64,000 bases of DNA from an uncultured Flavobacteriaceae bacterium (GCA_943789365.1 CALSTV010000001.1:2480001-2544000); one strand, 5' to 3'; positions 1 through 9,538 are shown, numbered from the stretch's first letter. Notes: a model not told the origin generated them from the letters alone. A program made the numbers and translations.

Positions 1-347
1 GTTGGTGGAAATCGGCTGAAGATAGGTGGACGATTACCAATCCGGATACCGATATTCCAAAGACGAATGGCTGGACTAATTCATCGGTTACAAACGACCG
101 ATTTATTGAACGCGCGTCCTTCGTAAGGATACAGAATATCACCCTAGGATACAGAATTCCGAAAGAAGTTATTGGATTAAAGAATTTTAGAATTGCTGTT
201 TCAGGAGAGAATTTGCATGTGTTTACAAATTACGAAGGATTTGATCCTGAACTTACTTCTTCAAACGACCCAACAAAAGCAGGTCTCGATTATAACACAT
301 ATCCACAGAACAGAGTGTTTAGTTTAAAAATTAATGCAGAATTTTAG
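1..347 (+). CDS. SusC/RagA-family TonB-dependent receptor, C-terminal end only
   Basis: This is the 3' end of an outer-membrane SusC-type receptor; the 5' part lies outside the window. Reading from base 3 gives about 114 residues ending at TAG 345-347. The segment FVRIQNITLGYRIP, then a GFDPE-type motif and a final alternating strand ending in Phe, is the usual C-terminal barrel end of SusC proteins. SusD starts only 3 bases downstream, which is the standard susC-susD arrangement. By family knowledge the protein would import oligosaccharides across the outer membrane with TonB energy. The substrate cannot be read from this fragment; the sulfatases downstream suggest a sulfated glycan. Confidence 0.93.
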   Translation, partial: WWKSAEDRWTITNPDTDIPKTNGWTNSSVTNDRFIERASFVRIQNITLGYRIPKEVIGLKNFRIAVSGENLHVFTNYEGFDPELTSSNDPTKAGLDYNTYPQNRVFSLKINAEF

Positions 348-350
348 ATT

Positions 351-1856
351 ATGAAAAAAATAATAATTTTATTACTTAGTATAGTTATTGTCTCTTGTTC
401 TAAATATTTAGAAGAGGATTTACTGACGAACCCGTCGTTAAATGGTTTGACAACGGAAGATGATGTAAAAGCAGCGCTTACAGGTGCTTATGCGGGACTT
501 CTCGGAAGTTCGAATCCAGGATATTACGGTAGAAATTATTTGTATTTAAGAGAGGTGCCTACCGATAATCTTTTTGGTACAGGGGCAAGAAAAGACTTTG
601 ATAACTTTGTAGGTCTAGGTACAAGTAATTCAGTAGTTGTCAATACCTACAACGATATTTATGCAATGATTTTGAAAGCAAATTTACTCGTTGATAATGT
701 GGATAATGCAAACATAGATGAAGACTTAATCAACTGGTACAAAGCACAAGCGCAGTTTCTACTCGCATTGGGGTATTCTGATTTGACAAGTCTTTTTGGA
801 GAGGTTGTATTAATTACTTCTTCTGTAAATGATATCGAAGAAAAACCATCTAGAACTTCTGTTGAAGAAGTCGAGCAATATATTTTAGCATTGCTAGAGG
901 AGGCAATTCCGCATTTAGATAAAGAAGACGCTGAAAATTTACCCGGAGCGGCAACCTTGGGAGCTGGTTATGCTCTTAAAATGAAACTCCATCTAAAAAG
1001 AAAGGAATGGGCTAAAGTAGAGGAAACTGCCGATTTGATTATGGGATTGGGGAGATATAATTTATTGCCAAACATAGAAGATTTATACACCATCGGAAAT
1101 TCCTTCAATGAAGAAATTATTTTTTCTGTTAAAACAACTGGTGACCCTTATGGGAAATCATTGAATGCATTGGCTGCCGGAAGTACAGATATTGCCCAGC
1201 ATCAATACGATGGTCAAAATGATTATTGGGGATTCGGAACCTTTAGAGGCGAGCTCAAAGTATATTATTCGTATGACCCTGCCGATGATCGTTTTACGAA
1301 ATTGTTTCGACACAGTTTTATAGATAGAAAAGGAAAGACCGTTGGTCCAAAAACATTGGATAACAAAAATAATCCGGACGTAAACAAAAGTCTGCCTTAT
1401 ATTTATTCTGAAAAATATCCACATCCATTAGCTGGAACTGCAACGGATTTGAGAACAGATATTTACCATGGTAGTACTTTGTTTGTCTCTCGTTACGCAG
1501 AGGTACTATTAGCGAAGGCCGAAGCTTTAAACGAGATTAATGGTCCCTCACAGGAAGTGTTTGACTTGATCAATGAAGTTAGAAACAGAGCAAACCTTTC
1601 AAACTTGGAAACTACAGGGAGTTTTGATCAAACCTCTTTAAGAGATGCCATTTTTCAAGAGCGTCAGTGGGAATTTTATATGGAAGGATACAGAAGAGAT
1701 GATTTAATTCGACAAGGAACCTTTGTTGACAAAGTTAGACACTCGCATCTAAAAAGTACAGATTTAATCGATGTACAAGAATGCCATCAGTTATTTCCAA
1801 TTCCTGAAATTGAAAGATCACTGAATAAGAATCTTACGCAAAATGAGTGTTATTAA
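351..1856 (+). CDS. SusD/RagB-family outer-membrane glycan-binding lipoprotein
   Basis: A 501-residue surface lipoprotein that caps the SusC receptor and binds glycan. The N-terminus has a short hydrophobic signal ending in a lipobox, IVIVSC, with Cys16 as the likely lipidated residue. The body is SusD-like: a TPR-rich helical region around residues 60-230, and the C-terminal block with ERQWEFYMEGYRRDDLIR near residue 440, which is highly characteristic of the family. The last residues (QLFPIPEIERSLNKNLTQN) are also typical. It follows the SusC end by 3 bases and so is co-transcribed. The length is normal for the family. The ligand is not predictable from sequence alone. Confidence 0.95.
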   Translation: MKKIIILLLSIVIVSCSKYLEEDLLTNPSLNGLTTEDDVKAALTGAYAGLLGSSNPGYYGRNYLYLREVPTDNLFGTGARKDFDNFVGLGTSNSVVVNTYNDIYAMILKANLLVDNVDNANIDEDLINWYKAQAQFLLALGYSDLTSLFGEVVLITSSVNDIEEKPSRTSVEEVEQYILALLEEAIPHLDKEDAENLPGAATLGAGYALKMKLHLKRKEWAKVEETADLIMGLGRYNLLPNIEDLYTIGNSFNEEIIFSVKTTGDPYGKSLNALAAGSTDIAQHQYDGQNDYWGFGTFRGELKVYYSYDPADDRFTKLFRHSFIDRKGKTVGPKTLDNKNNPDVNKSLPYIYSEKYPHPLAGTATDLRTDIYHGSTLFVSRYAEVLLAKAEALNEINGPSQEVFDLINEVRNRANLSNLETTGSFDQTSLRDAIFQERQWEFYMEGYRRDDLIRQGTFVDKVRHSHLKSTDLIDVQECHQLFPIPEIERSLNKNLTQNECY

Positions 1857-1908
1857 GTTCTGTTCTAAAGAGAAATAGGAAGTAAGACTGAATCGTTAAA
1901 AAAGGAAT

Positions 1909-1985
1909 GTCACCTCGAGCGGAGTCGAGAGGTCGTGTTAATAAAAACCTCACTAAAAATTGAGTCTCGACTCCGCTCGACCTGA
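1909..1985. repeat. REP-like inverted pair (CTCGA...TCGAG hairpins)
   Basis: In the 214-base gap between susD and the first sulfatase, one arm at about 1909-1933 contains CTCGAGCGGAGTCGAG and an inverted arm at about 1964-1985 contains TCTCGACTCCGCTCGA. Each arm folds by itself (CTCGA with TCGAG), and the arms also pair with each other around a spacer of roughly 30 bases. The same core recurs in degenerate form at 63532-63751. This is the organization of dispersed REP/BIME elements. It could act as a transcript-end stem-loop after susD, but there is no T-run. Confidence 0.75.
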
Positions 1986-2070
1986 CGTTGACCTTTGAGA
2001 ACTCGAATGCGATGGGCTAAGATTGTGTCAATCGTTTTGCTATTCGTAACATTTAATTTAAATAAGAATT

Positions 2071-3555
2071 ATGAAACTAAAATTTATTGGAATTCTAGTG
2101 GTCGCAATAAGTTTATTTTCTTGCGAAGAAAACGCGAAACAACCTCGAAAAGAAGAGGTTAAAATGCCGTTAAAGCCAAATATTATTTATATTCTAGCAG
2201 ACGACTTGGGCTATGGTGATCTCAGTTGCTACGGACAAACAAAATATGCTACCCCTAATATTGATAAGCTAGCTTCTCAAGGAATCTTGTTTACACAACA
2301 TTATTCCGGAAGTACCGTTTGTGCTCCTTCACGTTCTGCTTTAATGACAGGGATGCATACAGGACATACTGTCATTAGAGGGAATAAAGTAAGGAGAAAT
2401 AATGAGGAATTGTTAGAAGGGCAGTTTCCCATGCCAGACAATACCTATACCCTCCCTGAAATGCTTAAAGAAAAAGGCTATAAAACGGGCGCTTTTGGGA
2501 AATGGGGATTGGGATTTCCAGGTTCTGAAGGAGATCCTGTCAATCAAGGTTTTGACACCTTTTTCGGGTATAACTGTCAGCGTTTGGGACATAATTACTA
2601 CCCATATCATTTATGGTCTAATAAAGACTCTATTGTACTTGCTGGAAATGCAGGAAAGAAAAAAGAAATATATGGACCGGATTTAATTCATCAACAAACA
2701 TTGAAATTTATGGAGGACAATAAAAAAGAACCTTTCTTTTTATATGTGGCCTCTATCATTCCTCATGCAGAATTGGTGGCTCCGGATAAAATCCTCCAAA
2801 ATTTTCGAGGAAACTACGAACCGGAAAAAAAGTTTGAAGGCGTAGATGCTGGTCCGGAATATAGAAATGGTCCTTATGGTTCTCAAAAAGAATGTCATGC
2901 CACATTTGCTGCCATGGTCTCAATTTTAGACCAACAGGTAGGAGAAATCATGGACAAAGTAAAAGCCTTGGGATTAGAGAAAAACACCCTTATCGTATTT
3001 ACGTCTGACAATGGTCCTCATCGAGAAGGTGGTGCAGATCCCGACTTTTTTAATAGCAATGGTTCCCTTAAAGGACACAAACGCGATTTGTACGAAGGAG
3101 GTATTCGGGTACCTATGATTGCAAGCTGGCCGGGTAAAATAAAAGCAAATACCAGAACGGATCATATCTCTGCTTTTTGGGATGTTTTTCCTACCTTCGG
3201 TGCAATTGTAGATGCCAAAATGCCAACAAATATTGATGGCGTTTCCTTTTTACTAACGCTTTTAAACAATACTAAAAAGCAAAAAAATCACGAGTATTTG
3301 TATTGGGAATTTCATGAAAAAGGAGGAAGACAAGCGGTACGTATGGGTAATTGGAAGGCGGTTAAATACAATGTCTTAAATCAACCGAATGCTCCCTTAG
3401 AATTGTATGATATCACTAAGGATATAAAAGAAGGAAACGACCTGGCAAAAGAGCATCCTGAAATTGTTCAGGAAATGGAAAAGATTTTTGAGGAAGCAAG
3501 AACCCCGTCGAGCGTTTTTACCTTTAAACAAGAAACCTATTTAAGCAGTAAATAA
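2071..3555 (+). CDS. Family S1 sulfatase, lipoprotein
   Basis: A 494-residue arylsulfatase-type enzyme. The lipobox LFSC puts the lipidated Cys at residue 18, so it is probably anchored in the envelope. The sulfatase core starts with NIIYILADDLGYGD (metal-binding Asp44 and Asp45), followed by the signature CAPSR with Cys84 as the residue to be oxidised to formylglycine. TSDNGPH near residue 310 and KGHKRDLYEGGIRVP are further S1 landmarks. Length and motif order are complete. It lies downstream of susD after a REP-like pair and is followed after 6 bases by the alpha/beta hydrolase gene. The inferred role is removal of sulfate esters from a glycan; regiospecificity cannot be judged. Confidence 0.95.
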   Translation: MKLKFIGILVVAISLFSCEENAKQPRKEEVKMPLKPNIIYILADDLGYGDLSCYGQTKYATPNIDKLASQGILFTQHYSGSTVCAPSRSALMTGMHTGHTVIRGNKVRRNNEELLEGQFPMPDNTYTLPEMLKEKGYKTGAFGKWGLGFPGSEGDPVNQGFDTFFGYNCQRLGHNYYPYHLWSNKDSIVLAGNAGKKKEIYGPDLIHQQTLKFMEDNKKEPFFLYVASIIPHAELVAPDKILQNFRGNYEPEKKFEGVDAGPEYRNGPYGSQKECHATFAAMVSILDQQVGEIMDKVKALGLEKNTLIVFTSDNGPHREGGADPDFFNSNGSLKGHKRDLYEGGIRVPMIASWPGKIKANTRTDHISAFWDVFPTFGAIVDAKMPTNIDGVSFLLTLLNNTKKQKNHEYLYWEFHEKGGRQAVRMGNWKAVKYNVLNQPNAPLELYDITKDIKEGNDLAKEHPEIVQEMEKIFEEARTPSSVFTFKQETYLSSK

Positions 3556-3561
3556 ACTATT

Positions 3562-6393
3562 ATGAAGCGAATTAATATCCTTTTATTTTTGGTGACAACG
3601 TTTGTCTTTGCACAAGAAAGTTTTACACCTATAGATATCCCAAATTGTCAGATTCTATTAAAAGACGGAACTGGAATTCAAGATGTGAATGCTGCTGTTT
3701 TTCAATGGGACAATCAAGCGCAGGATAATTTTCACGCAGTACAGTCGGATCCTGATTTAAGACCCGTACCATCTTTTGAAACATGGCCGGGATATGTGAC
3801 GCTTGCCAATGAAGGTGCACGAGAGTATTTATATATTGAGGACATCGATGCTATAGATTTTTCTAATGGGATGACCGTGTTTTATGTAGGAAAAACCAAA
3901 GATTTAACTGCCTTGTCTGCTTTTGTAGGAAATCATGTAGGGAATACAGATATTGGATATACGGGTTGGAGGTTAGGAGTTTCAAAAATATTTCAAGTAA
4001 AAGCAGATTTTGGTCTTGGCGCAGAAAAACAATCACTCAATGGAGGAACCCATAATACAGACAATCCAATTGCTTTGTCACTTCAATATTCAGACAAACA
4101 GGTAGAAATGCATCAAGGATCACTAGATCAAGTGTTTTCAAGAACCTTGAGCGAAGACTTAGTTTTAAGTGATCGCCCACTGTTATTAAATGCGCAATAC
4201 AAGCCTACGAATTTATCTTGGATTCCTGTCGTTGCAAACTATGAAATGGCGAGTGTAATTATCTTTAATCGCGACTTAGATGCAAATGAACATGACCAAG
4301 TATGGGCCTGGTTAAAAGAGGAATATCCGGACGCTTTTGATAAAGGATTTGGTTTGGAAGAAGGTTTTAAAGGAAGTAATAACCTTTCAGAAGATGCGTC
4401 TTTAGAAATTTCTTTTAATCAAGAATTAAACTCAGCTACTGAATTTCCAATAGTTTATAAGAATTCATTGGGAGAAAATCCTATCGCCGGAACTTGGGAG
4501 CTTATGAGCGATGCATCAAAAATTAAATTTACACCGCTAGCGCCTTTTGAAAAAGGATCTTTGGTTGTGGTTGATTTATTAAATGCTGTAACTGCTGCTG
4601 GAGGCGATTTGTTTGAAAACACAAAAGAAAGATATGTTAGTTATATCGTAGAAACGGAAGAGGTTTTTGATATTGAGTCCTTTGTAATACCGAGCATAAA
4701 AGTAACAGAACAATCGCCTGGGATATCTCATAATATACCTTTGGAAATATCCATACCCAAATCTTTGGGTTCAGAAAATTCGCTGGCACCAACACCTGTT
4801 GTATTTTGGGTACATGGTGGCGCATGGTCTGGAGGTACCTTGGAGGAGTCTTTCCCTGCGAAAGGAAACTTCAGCTCCTATTTGGTGAAACATGCAGGTG
4901 TTGCTGTAATTGGTGTTGCCTATCGATGTAAAGGGTCTTTAGGTAATTTTACGGAGGCTATGGAAGATATCGAATCTGCAGTGCAATGGGCAAAAGATAA
5001 TGCTGAAGCCTACAATTTAGATGTCACACGAATTGGTTTTGCCGGAGGTTCTGCCGGAGGTCCTTTGTCGGCCTTGGCTGCACAAAGAACGGAAGACTGT
5101 AAGCTGTATGTTGGTTTTAATGGAATATATGATTTTGTCGATACAGGCAATTCTGCTTTTGGAGGAGGAAACGCATATGGTCAAACAGAGCCAAGTGCAG
5201 CAGCAAATTCAGCAATGCATAATATTAAAGACGTCCCTCCATATACACTTCTTTTACACGGTTCAGAAGATACCACAATAGACCCAAATCAAAGTGTGAG
5301 ATTTGCAGAAGCTGTGATCGACAAGGGGGGAAGTGCTGATGTAAATATTTATGATGGAGAAGTGCATTCATTTTTTAGTTCAGGTCAAATGAATATCCCT
5401 TGTACATGGGAGTTTAAAGAGGCTTGTTTAAAAGCATTTGACCAAAATTTAAACACCAATTTAATTATAAAAAGTATTCATAACAAATCATCATATGCGC
5501 CAAGTTTTAATAACGAGTCTTATTATTTTACCTTTGTTGAATTGAAGGTTTTGTACAATTCGATAAATCTAAACGACTATTTTATAAGGTTTTTAAACGG
5601 AGTAGATGATGCAACGACCACTAGGAAAATAGGAGGGTTGTTTACGAAAACTATAGACTCCTATGATAGTGAAACCACTACCTACACGACAAGCGTAAGT
5701 GAAAATACGAATCTAGCAATAGGTTCGTCTTTTTATTTTATAGAAATGTATAAAGAGGTTAGTAACGGAGACGATCTCTTGTTAACGACGAATAACAATA
5801 CGATGTATAGAGTGTTTCAAGAATATCTTGGTCTTAGTGATGCCGAAATGTTATCTAAGAAATATTTTACGGTAGCCACAGCTACTAAAGAAAATTTTGA
5901 GGCTTCTATTAGCGATGTTAATTCTTTTTTAACCATAAGAAAAGGGTCAATAGCAGAAGATGTTTGGACAGACGGTCTTGCCGAAGATACTGCCATTGTG
6001 CGTTCCACACTAATTCCTACAACAACCTTTACACCATCGCAATGGACTGTGCCTCTTAGTACAAATAACATACAGAATACATTTGAAAATACAGTGTTTC
6101 CAAATCCAGTTGCTGCTGGTGAAATGTTGAATTTTAACGCTGTTTCTAAGGGTGAAGTCGACAATACTAACCGCAATGAATTTTCAAATTCAGTGGTTGC
6201 TGGACAAGTATTGAATTTAAATGCAGACTCTAAAGAAATTCGAATTTATGATCTTTCAGGACAGCTAATGCAAGTGGATAAAAATATCCTGAATACATAT
6301 ATAATACCGGAAAGTTTACATAAAGGAGTTTATATACTAAAAATTAAATACAGTCGAGGTGCGATCGAGAGTCATCAAATAATTGTTATCTAA
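3562..6393 (+). CDS. T9SS-exported multidomain alpha/beta hydrolase (esterase-like) with LamG-like and Ig-like domains
   Basis: A 943-residue secreted protein with signal peptide MKRINILLFLVTTFVFAQ. Residues about 20-255 look like a concanavalin/LamG-type beta domain, about 265-370 like an SbsA/Big-type Ig domain. About 375-630 is an alpha/beta hydrolase of the BD-FAE/lipase-esterase type, with oxyanion motif HGGA (His418), nucleophile elbow GGSAGG (Ser497), acid near Asp570 and catalytic His602 in GEVHSFF. A region of unknown fold (about 640-820) leads to a C-terminal T9SS sorting domain with FPNP and LKIKYSRG-type strands. The sorting domain carries an internal duplication, described separately. 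It probably removes acyl esters (acetyl, for example) from the glycan served by this locus; that is inference. Confidence 0.88.
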   Translation: MKRINILLFLVTTFVFAQESFTPIDIPNCQILLKDGTGIQDVNAAVFQWDNQAQDNFHAVQSDPDLRPVPSFETWPGYVTLANEGAREYLYIEDIDAIDFSNGMTVFYVGKTKDLTALSAFVGNHVGNTDIGYTGWRLGVSKIFQVKADFGLGAEKQSLNGGTHNTDNPIALSLQYSDKQVEMHQGSLDQVFSRTLSEDLVLSDRPLLLNAQYKPTNLSWIPVVANYEMASVIIFNRDLDANEHDQVWAWLKEEYPDAFDKGFGLEEGFKGSNNLSEDASLEISFNQELNSATEFPIVYKNSLGENPIAGTWELMSDASKIKFTPLAPFEKGSLVVVDLLNAVTAAGGDLFENTKERYVSYIVETEEVFDIESFVIPSIKVTEQSPGISHNIPLEISIPKSLGSENSLAPTPVVFWVHGGAWSGGTLEESFPAKGNFSSYLVKHAGVAVIGVAYRCKGSLGNFTEAMEDIESAVQWAKDNAEAYNLDVTRIGFAGGSAGGPLSALAAQRTEDCKLYVGFNGIYDFVDTGNSAFGGGNAYGQTEPSAAANSAMHNIKDVPPYTLLLHGSEDTTIDPNQSVRFAEAVIDKGGSADVNIYDGEVHSFFSSGQMNIPCTWEFKEACLKAFDQNLNTNLIIKSIHNKSSYAPSFNNESYYFTFVELKVLYNSINLNDYFIRFLNGVDDATTTRKIGGLFTKTIDSYDSETTTYTTSVSENTNLAIGSSFYFIEMYKEVSNGDDLLLTTNNNTMYRVFQEYLGLSDAEMLSKKYFTVATATKENFEASISDVNSFLTIRKGSIAEDVWTDGLAEDTAIVRSTLIPTTTFTPSQWTVPLSTNNIQNTFENTVFPNPVAAGEMLNFNAVSKGEVDNTNRNEFSNSVVAGQVLNLNADSKEIRIYDLSGQLMQVDKNILNTYIIPESLHKGVYILKIKYSRGAIESHQIIVI
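6097..6237 (+). repeat. Intragenic duplication inside the T9SS sorting domain
   Basis: Bases 6097-6156 and 6181-6237 are diverged copies of one segment of the hydrolase gene. The encoded peptides align as FPNPVAAGEMLNFNAVSKGE and FSNSVVAGQVLNLNADSKE. The first copy keeps the FPNP motif that opens type A sorting domains; the second has become FSNS. The spacing stays in frame. Confidence 0.8.
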
Positions 6394-6498
6394 TTTATTA
6401 AAAAAAAGAATGTATTTTAATAACAATATGAATTAGCATCTCAAATTAATCTTTAGGATGATTTGATATTTTAAAAAATGATAAAGAATATATAAAGA

Positions 6499-7986
6499 AT
6501 GAATAGTACCGTACTTATGAAAAAGGCAAGCACAAATATTAAAAAGTATAAAAGACGTCTGAATGACGTACTGAAGTTGTTAGTGTTGATTGTGATACCT
6601 GTTCAGAGCTCCTCTGTGTATTGTCAATCGAGTAGCAAAGGAAATACAACTTCAAAGAAGCCAAATATTGTTTTTATCCTAGCAGACGATTTAGGTTATG
6701 GAGACCTTGGTTTCAACGGACAAGATAAAATTAAAACTCCTGTACTCGATCATATGGCGGCTGAAGGAATTGTATTTACAAGGCATTATGCGGGTTCTGC
6801 TGTCTGTGGACCTTCACGTGCCAGTTTGATGACAGGAATGCATACCGGGAATTCTCCCGTAAGAGAAAATCCGAGATGGACGCATTCAGGGCAACCCGTG
6901 GATATGTCTTCATCAGACGTTACAGTTGCCGAGGAACTGAAACGCGCAAATTACAATACTGGAATCATTGGAAAATGGGGACTGGCAGAAAACCTCAAAG
7001 AAGGAACTCCTAACCTACAAGGATTCGATTATTTTTATGGATTCAATAGACATAAAAATGCCCATCATTATTATCCTGAAAATATATGGGAAAATGAAAA
7101 CTTTATAGCTGTCGAAGGAAACGTTACACAGGATAAAATAGGTCAGTATTCTCAAGATTTATTTACAGAAAAAGCTCTGTCTTTTCTGGAGAATCAAAGT
7201 GCAGAAAAACCTTTCTTTTTGTATTTAGCCTATACCATTCCGCATTTTGAATTGACCATTCCGGAAGAACAAAAGAAACAATACAAAGACTTAAACTGGC
7301 CTTTGCGAAAAATGAAAGCAGCGCATTATCGTCATGATGAAAATGGACATGTTACCTACGCAGCGATGGTAAGCAGGTTGGACAAAGATGTGGGTAAGGT
7401 TTTAGACAAGCTTAAGTCGTTGGGGTTTGATGACAATACCTTGGTCATTTTTACAAGTGATAACGGACACGAATATGACAATTTGAAGAATGAATTTTTC
7501 AATAGTAATGGTGAGTTTAGAGGTAAAAAAAGAGACCTGTATGAAGGCGGTATCCGTATGCCATTCGTAGCCCGTTGGCCAAACACAATAAAAGCGGGTA
7601 CTACTACAGATCATATTTCTGCTTTTTGGGACTTTTTGCCTACAGCTTGTGCTATTGCAGGGGTGAAACCAAGCGCAAAAATAGATGGGATATCGTATTT
7701 GCCGGCGTTGACCAATGAAAAGAATACGCAGAACAAGCACGACTATTTGTACTGGGAGTTCAATGAAAAACAAGGGCCAATACAAGCGCTGTCAAAAGAC
7801 GATTGGAAATTGGTACACTTTGTAAACAAGCGATATGAACTGTATAATCTTAAAAATGATCCTTCTGAATTGAATGAAATATCAAAGCTGCACCCTGAGG
7901 TTTTAAAAGAACTACAAGAATTATTAGCTACAGCCAGAACAGAGCATCCAGAGTTTCCTTTGGTAAGAAAGCATCTTAAAAAATAA
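6499..7986 (+). CDS. Family S1 sulfatase
   Basis: A 495-residue S1 sulfatase. A basic N-region is followed by the hydrophobic stretch LLVLIVIPVQSSSVYCQ, a Sec signal; the second ATG at 6517 is an equally possible start and leaves the signal intact. The core starts at NIVFILADDLGYGD (Asp63, Asp64) and has the signature CGPSR with Cys103 as formylglycine precursor. Motif order (TSDNGH, KRDLYEGGIRMP) closely matches the sulfatase at 2071, so the two look like paralogues that diverged within the locus. A 105-base A/T-rich gap separates it from the hydrolase gene. The inferred role is desulfation of a glycan. Confidence 0.94.
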   Translation: MNSTVLMKKASTNIKKYKRRLNDVLKLLVLIVIPVQSSSVYCQSSSKGNTTSKKPNIVFILADDLGYGDLGFNGQDKIKTPVLDHMAAEGIVFTRHYAGSAVCGPSRASLMTGMHTGNSPVRENPRWTHSGQPVDMSSSDVTVAEELKRANYNTGIIGKWGLAENLKEGTPNLQGFDYFYGFNRHKNAHHYYPENIWENENFIAVEGNVTQDKIGQYSQDLFTEKALSFLENQSAEKPFFLYLAYTIPHFELTIPEEQKKQYKDLNWPLRKMKAAHYRHDENGHVTYAAMVSRLDKDVGKVLDKLKSLGFDDNTLVIFTSDNGHEYDNLKNEFFNSNGEFRGKKRDLYEGGIRMPFVARWPNTIKAGTTTDHISAFWDFLPTACAIAGVKPSAKIDGISYLPALTNEKNTQNKHDYLYWEFNEKQGPIQALSKDDWKLVHFVNKRYELYNLKNDPSELNEISKLHPEVLKELQELLATARTEHPEFPLVRKHLKK

Positions 7987-8087
7987 GTTGATAGACGCAT
8001 ATCAATTTTTAATAAATAGGGGTACTTTTATCAGTACAAAAAATTTAGAACAATCCATTTTCGATTACACAACTTAGTTTTTAGCAA

Positions 8088-9518
8088 ATGAAAAAAAGCA
8101 TTTTATTATTTCTCTTTAGTACACTTATGGTCAACGCTCAGCAAAAATCACCTGTGGTGAGCCTGTCGAAGCCAAATGTCATCCTAATTGTATCAGATGA
8201 TCACGGTTATGCCGATTTTTCCTATAAAGGAATGTACGACTATATCAAAACTCCAAATCTTGATAAAATGCACGAAGATGGTGTGAATTTTACCAATGCT
8301 TATGTGACGGCACCGATTTGTAGTCCTTCTCGTGTAGGCATCATCACCGGACAATATCAGGCACGTAGCGGAAATTATTTTTATGGAGGTCCCGGCTTAG
8401 ATAAAAATGTGAATACCATGCCGCAAGGCTTTAAATCGGCAGGATATACTACAGCCTACTTTGGAAAATTGCATTATGGGAAAAATGATGGTCCTGATGG
8501 ATTTGCACATCCCATAAATCATGGTTTTGACGAAAGTATTGTTGCAGGAAAAGGTGGGCGTGTACATTACTTATATCACAATAAAGAGGCTGTTGAAAAA
8601 CATAGCGGTACGGCTGCGCCATGGTTGAAAAATGGAAAAGAAATGGAGCTTGATGGGTTTACTACTGAAATTATATCCGGTTGGGCGCAAGACTATATCG
8701 CATCACATCAAGAACAACCTTTTTTCTTGCAAATTGCATTTAATGCAGTACACAATTTTAACCATCAATTGCCGGAAAAATACCTGAAAGAATGGGACTT
8801 ACCCTATTATCCCGATTTTGAGGAACTGGAAGGGGGTGAAAAGTATGAGCATTGGTACAACCGCTCTATCATGCCAAACATGCCAAATGGGCGTTTGTAT
8901 TATGCGGCTCAATTATACTATATGGACAGAGAGATTGGTATCATTCGAAGACAATTAGAAGCGTTAGGGATGGCTGAGAATACCATCGTGGTATATGTGA
9001 GTGACAACGGAGGAAGTAACTGTAATGGAGGTGAAAACAAACCACTACGAAGCACAAAGTATTCGCTTTTCGAAGGAGGTGTGAGGGTGCCAATGATGCT
9101 AAGTTGGGGTGACAAGTTCAAGAATCTTGAAAACAATAATATCGTGAGTACTATGGATCTGATGCCAACATTATTAACCGCTGCAAACGCACCAAAAGGA
9201 AGTTATGCACACTGTGATGGAATTGATATTTTACCTGGTATTGAAGACTCCACAAAAATACAACGCGATGAACTGGTATGGGATGTAGGTTTTGCTTGGG
9301 CGGTGCGTAAAGGAGACTGGAAGTTGAAGGTGATGACGAATCAAAAGCAAGCAGATAAAATTAGTAAGAAACAACATACCGACATGGGAAAAGGAATTGA
9401 ACTCTACAACTTGAAAAACGATATTGGGGAAACCAAGAACCTAGTAAGTCAATATCCGAATATTGTAGAAAAGTTAACCCTTATTCATGAAAACTGGTTA
9501 CAGGATGTTGGTAAATAA
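8088..9518 (+). CDS. Family S1 sulfatase with REP-like sequence after the signal peptide
   Basis: A 476-residue secreted S1 sulfatase. The signal peptide is MKKSILLFLFSTLMVNAQ. The core starts at NVILIVSDDHGYAD (Asp37, Asp38) and the signature is CSPSR with Cys78 as formylglycine precursor. VSDNGGSN near residue 304 and LFEGGVRVP follow. It is more divergent from the two preceding sulfatases than they are from each other, suggesting another linkage specificity. The codons just after the signal peptide (8148-8173) match a dispersed REP-type motif, reported as a finding. The next sulfatase starts 20 bases after its stop, so they are likely co-transcribed. Confidence 0.94.
   Translation: MKKSILLFLFSTLMVNAQQKSPVVSLSKPNVILIVSDDHGYADFSYKGMYDYIKTPNLDKMHEDGVNFTNAYVTAPICSPSRVGIITGQYQARSGNYFYGGPGLDKNVNTMPQGFKSAGYTTAYFGKLHYGKNDGPDGFAHPINHGFDESIVAGKGGRVHYLYHNKEAVEKHSGTAAPWLKNGKEMELDGFTTEIISGWAQDYIASHQEQPFFLQIAFNAVHNFNHQLPEKYLKEWDLPYYPDFEELEGGEKYEHWYNRSIMPNMPNGRLYYAAQLYYMDREIGIIRRQLEALGMAENTIVVYVSDNGGSNCNGGENKPLRSTKYSLFEGGVRVPMMLSWGDKFKNLENNNIVSTMDLMPTLLTAANAPKGSYAHCDGIDILPGIEDSTKIQRDELVWDVGFAWAVRKGDWKLKVMTNQKQADKISKKQHTDMGKGIELYNLKNDIGETKNLVSQYPNIVEKLTLIHENWLQDVGK
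8148..8173 (-). repeat. REP-type motif within a coding sequence
   Basis: On the minus strand this stretch reads through CTTCGACAGGCTCACC followed by ACAGGTGA, the familiar core of dispersed palindromic elements seen in many bacterial genomes. Here it lies in frame in the sulfatase gene and encodes roughly SPVVSLSK between the signal peptide and the catalytic core. Confidence 0.55.
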
Positions 9519-9538
9519 TAGTTAAACCCTAGTGGATT

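Noticed and set aside
5817-6176. 119-residue minus-strand frame within the hydrolase gene
   Set aside because: It is a shadow of the sorting-domain region, with no motif or promoter.
7402-7785. 127-residue minus-strand frame within the second sulfatase
   Set aside because: It lies entirely antisense to conserved sulfatase motifs and has no recognisable feature.
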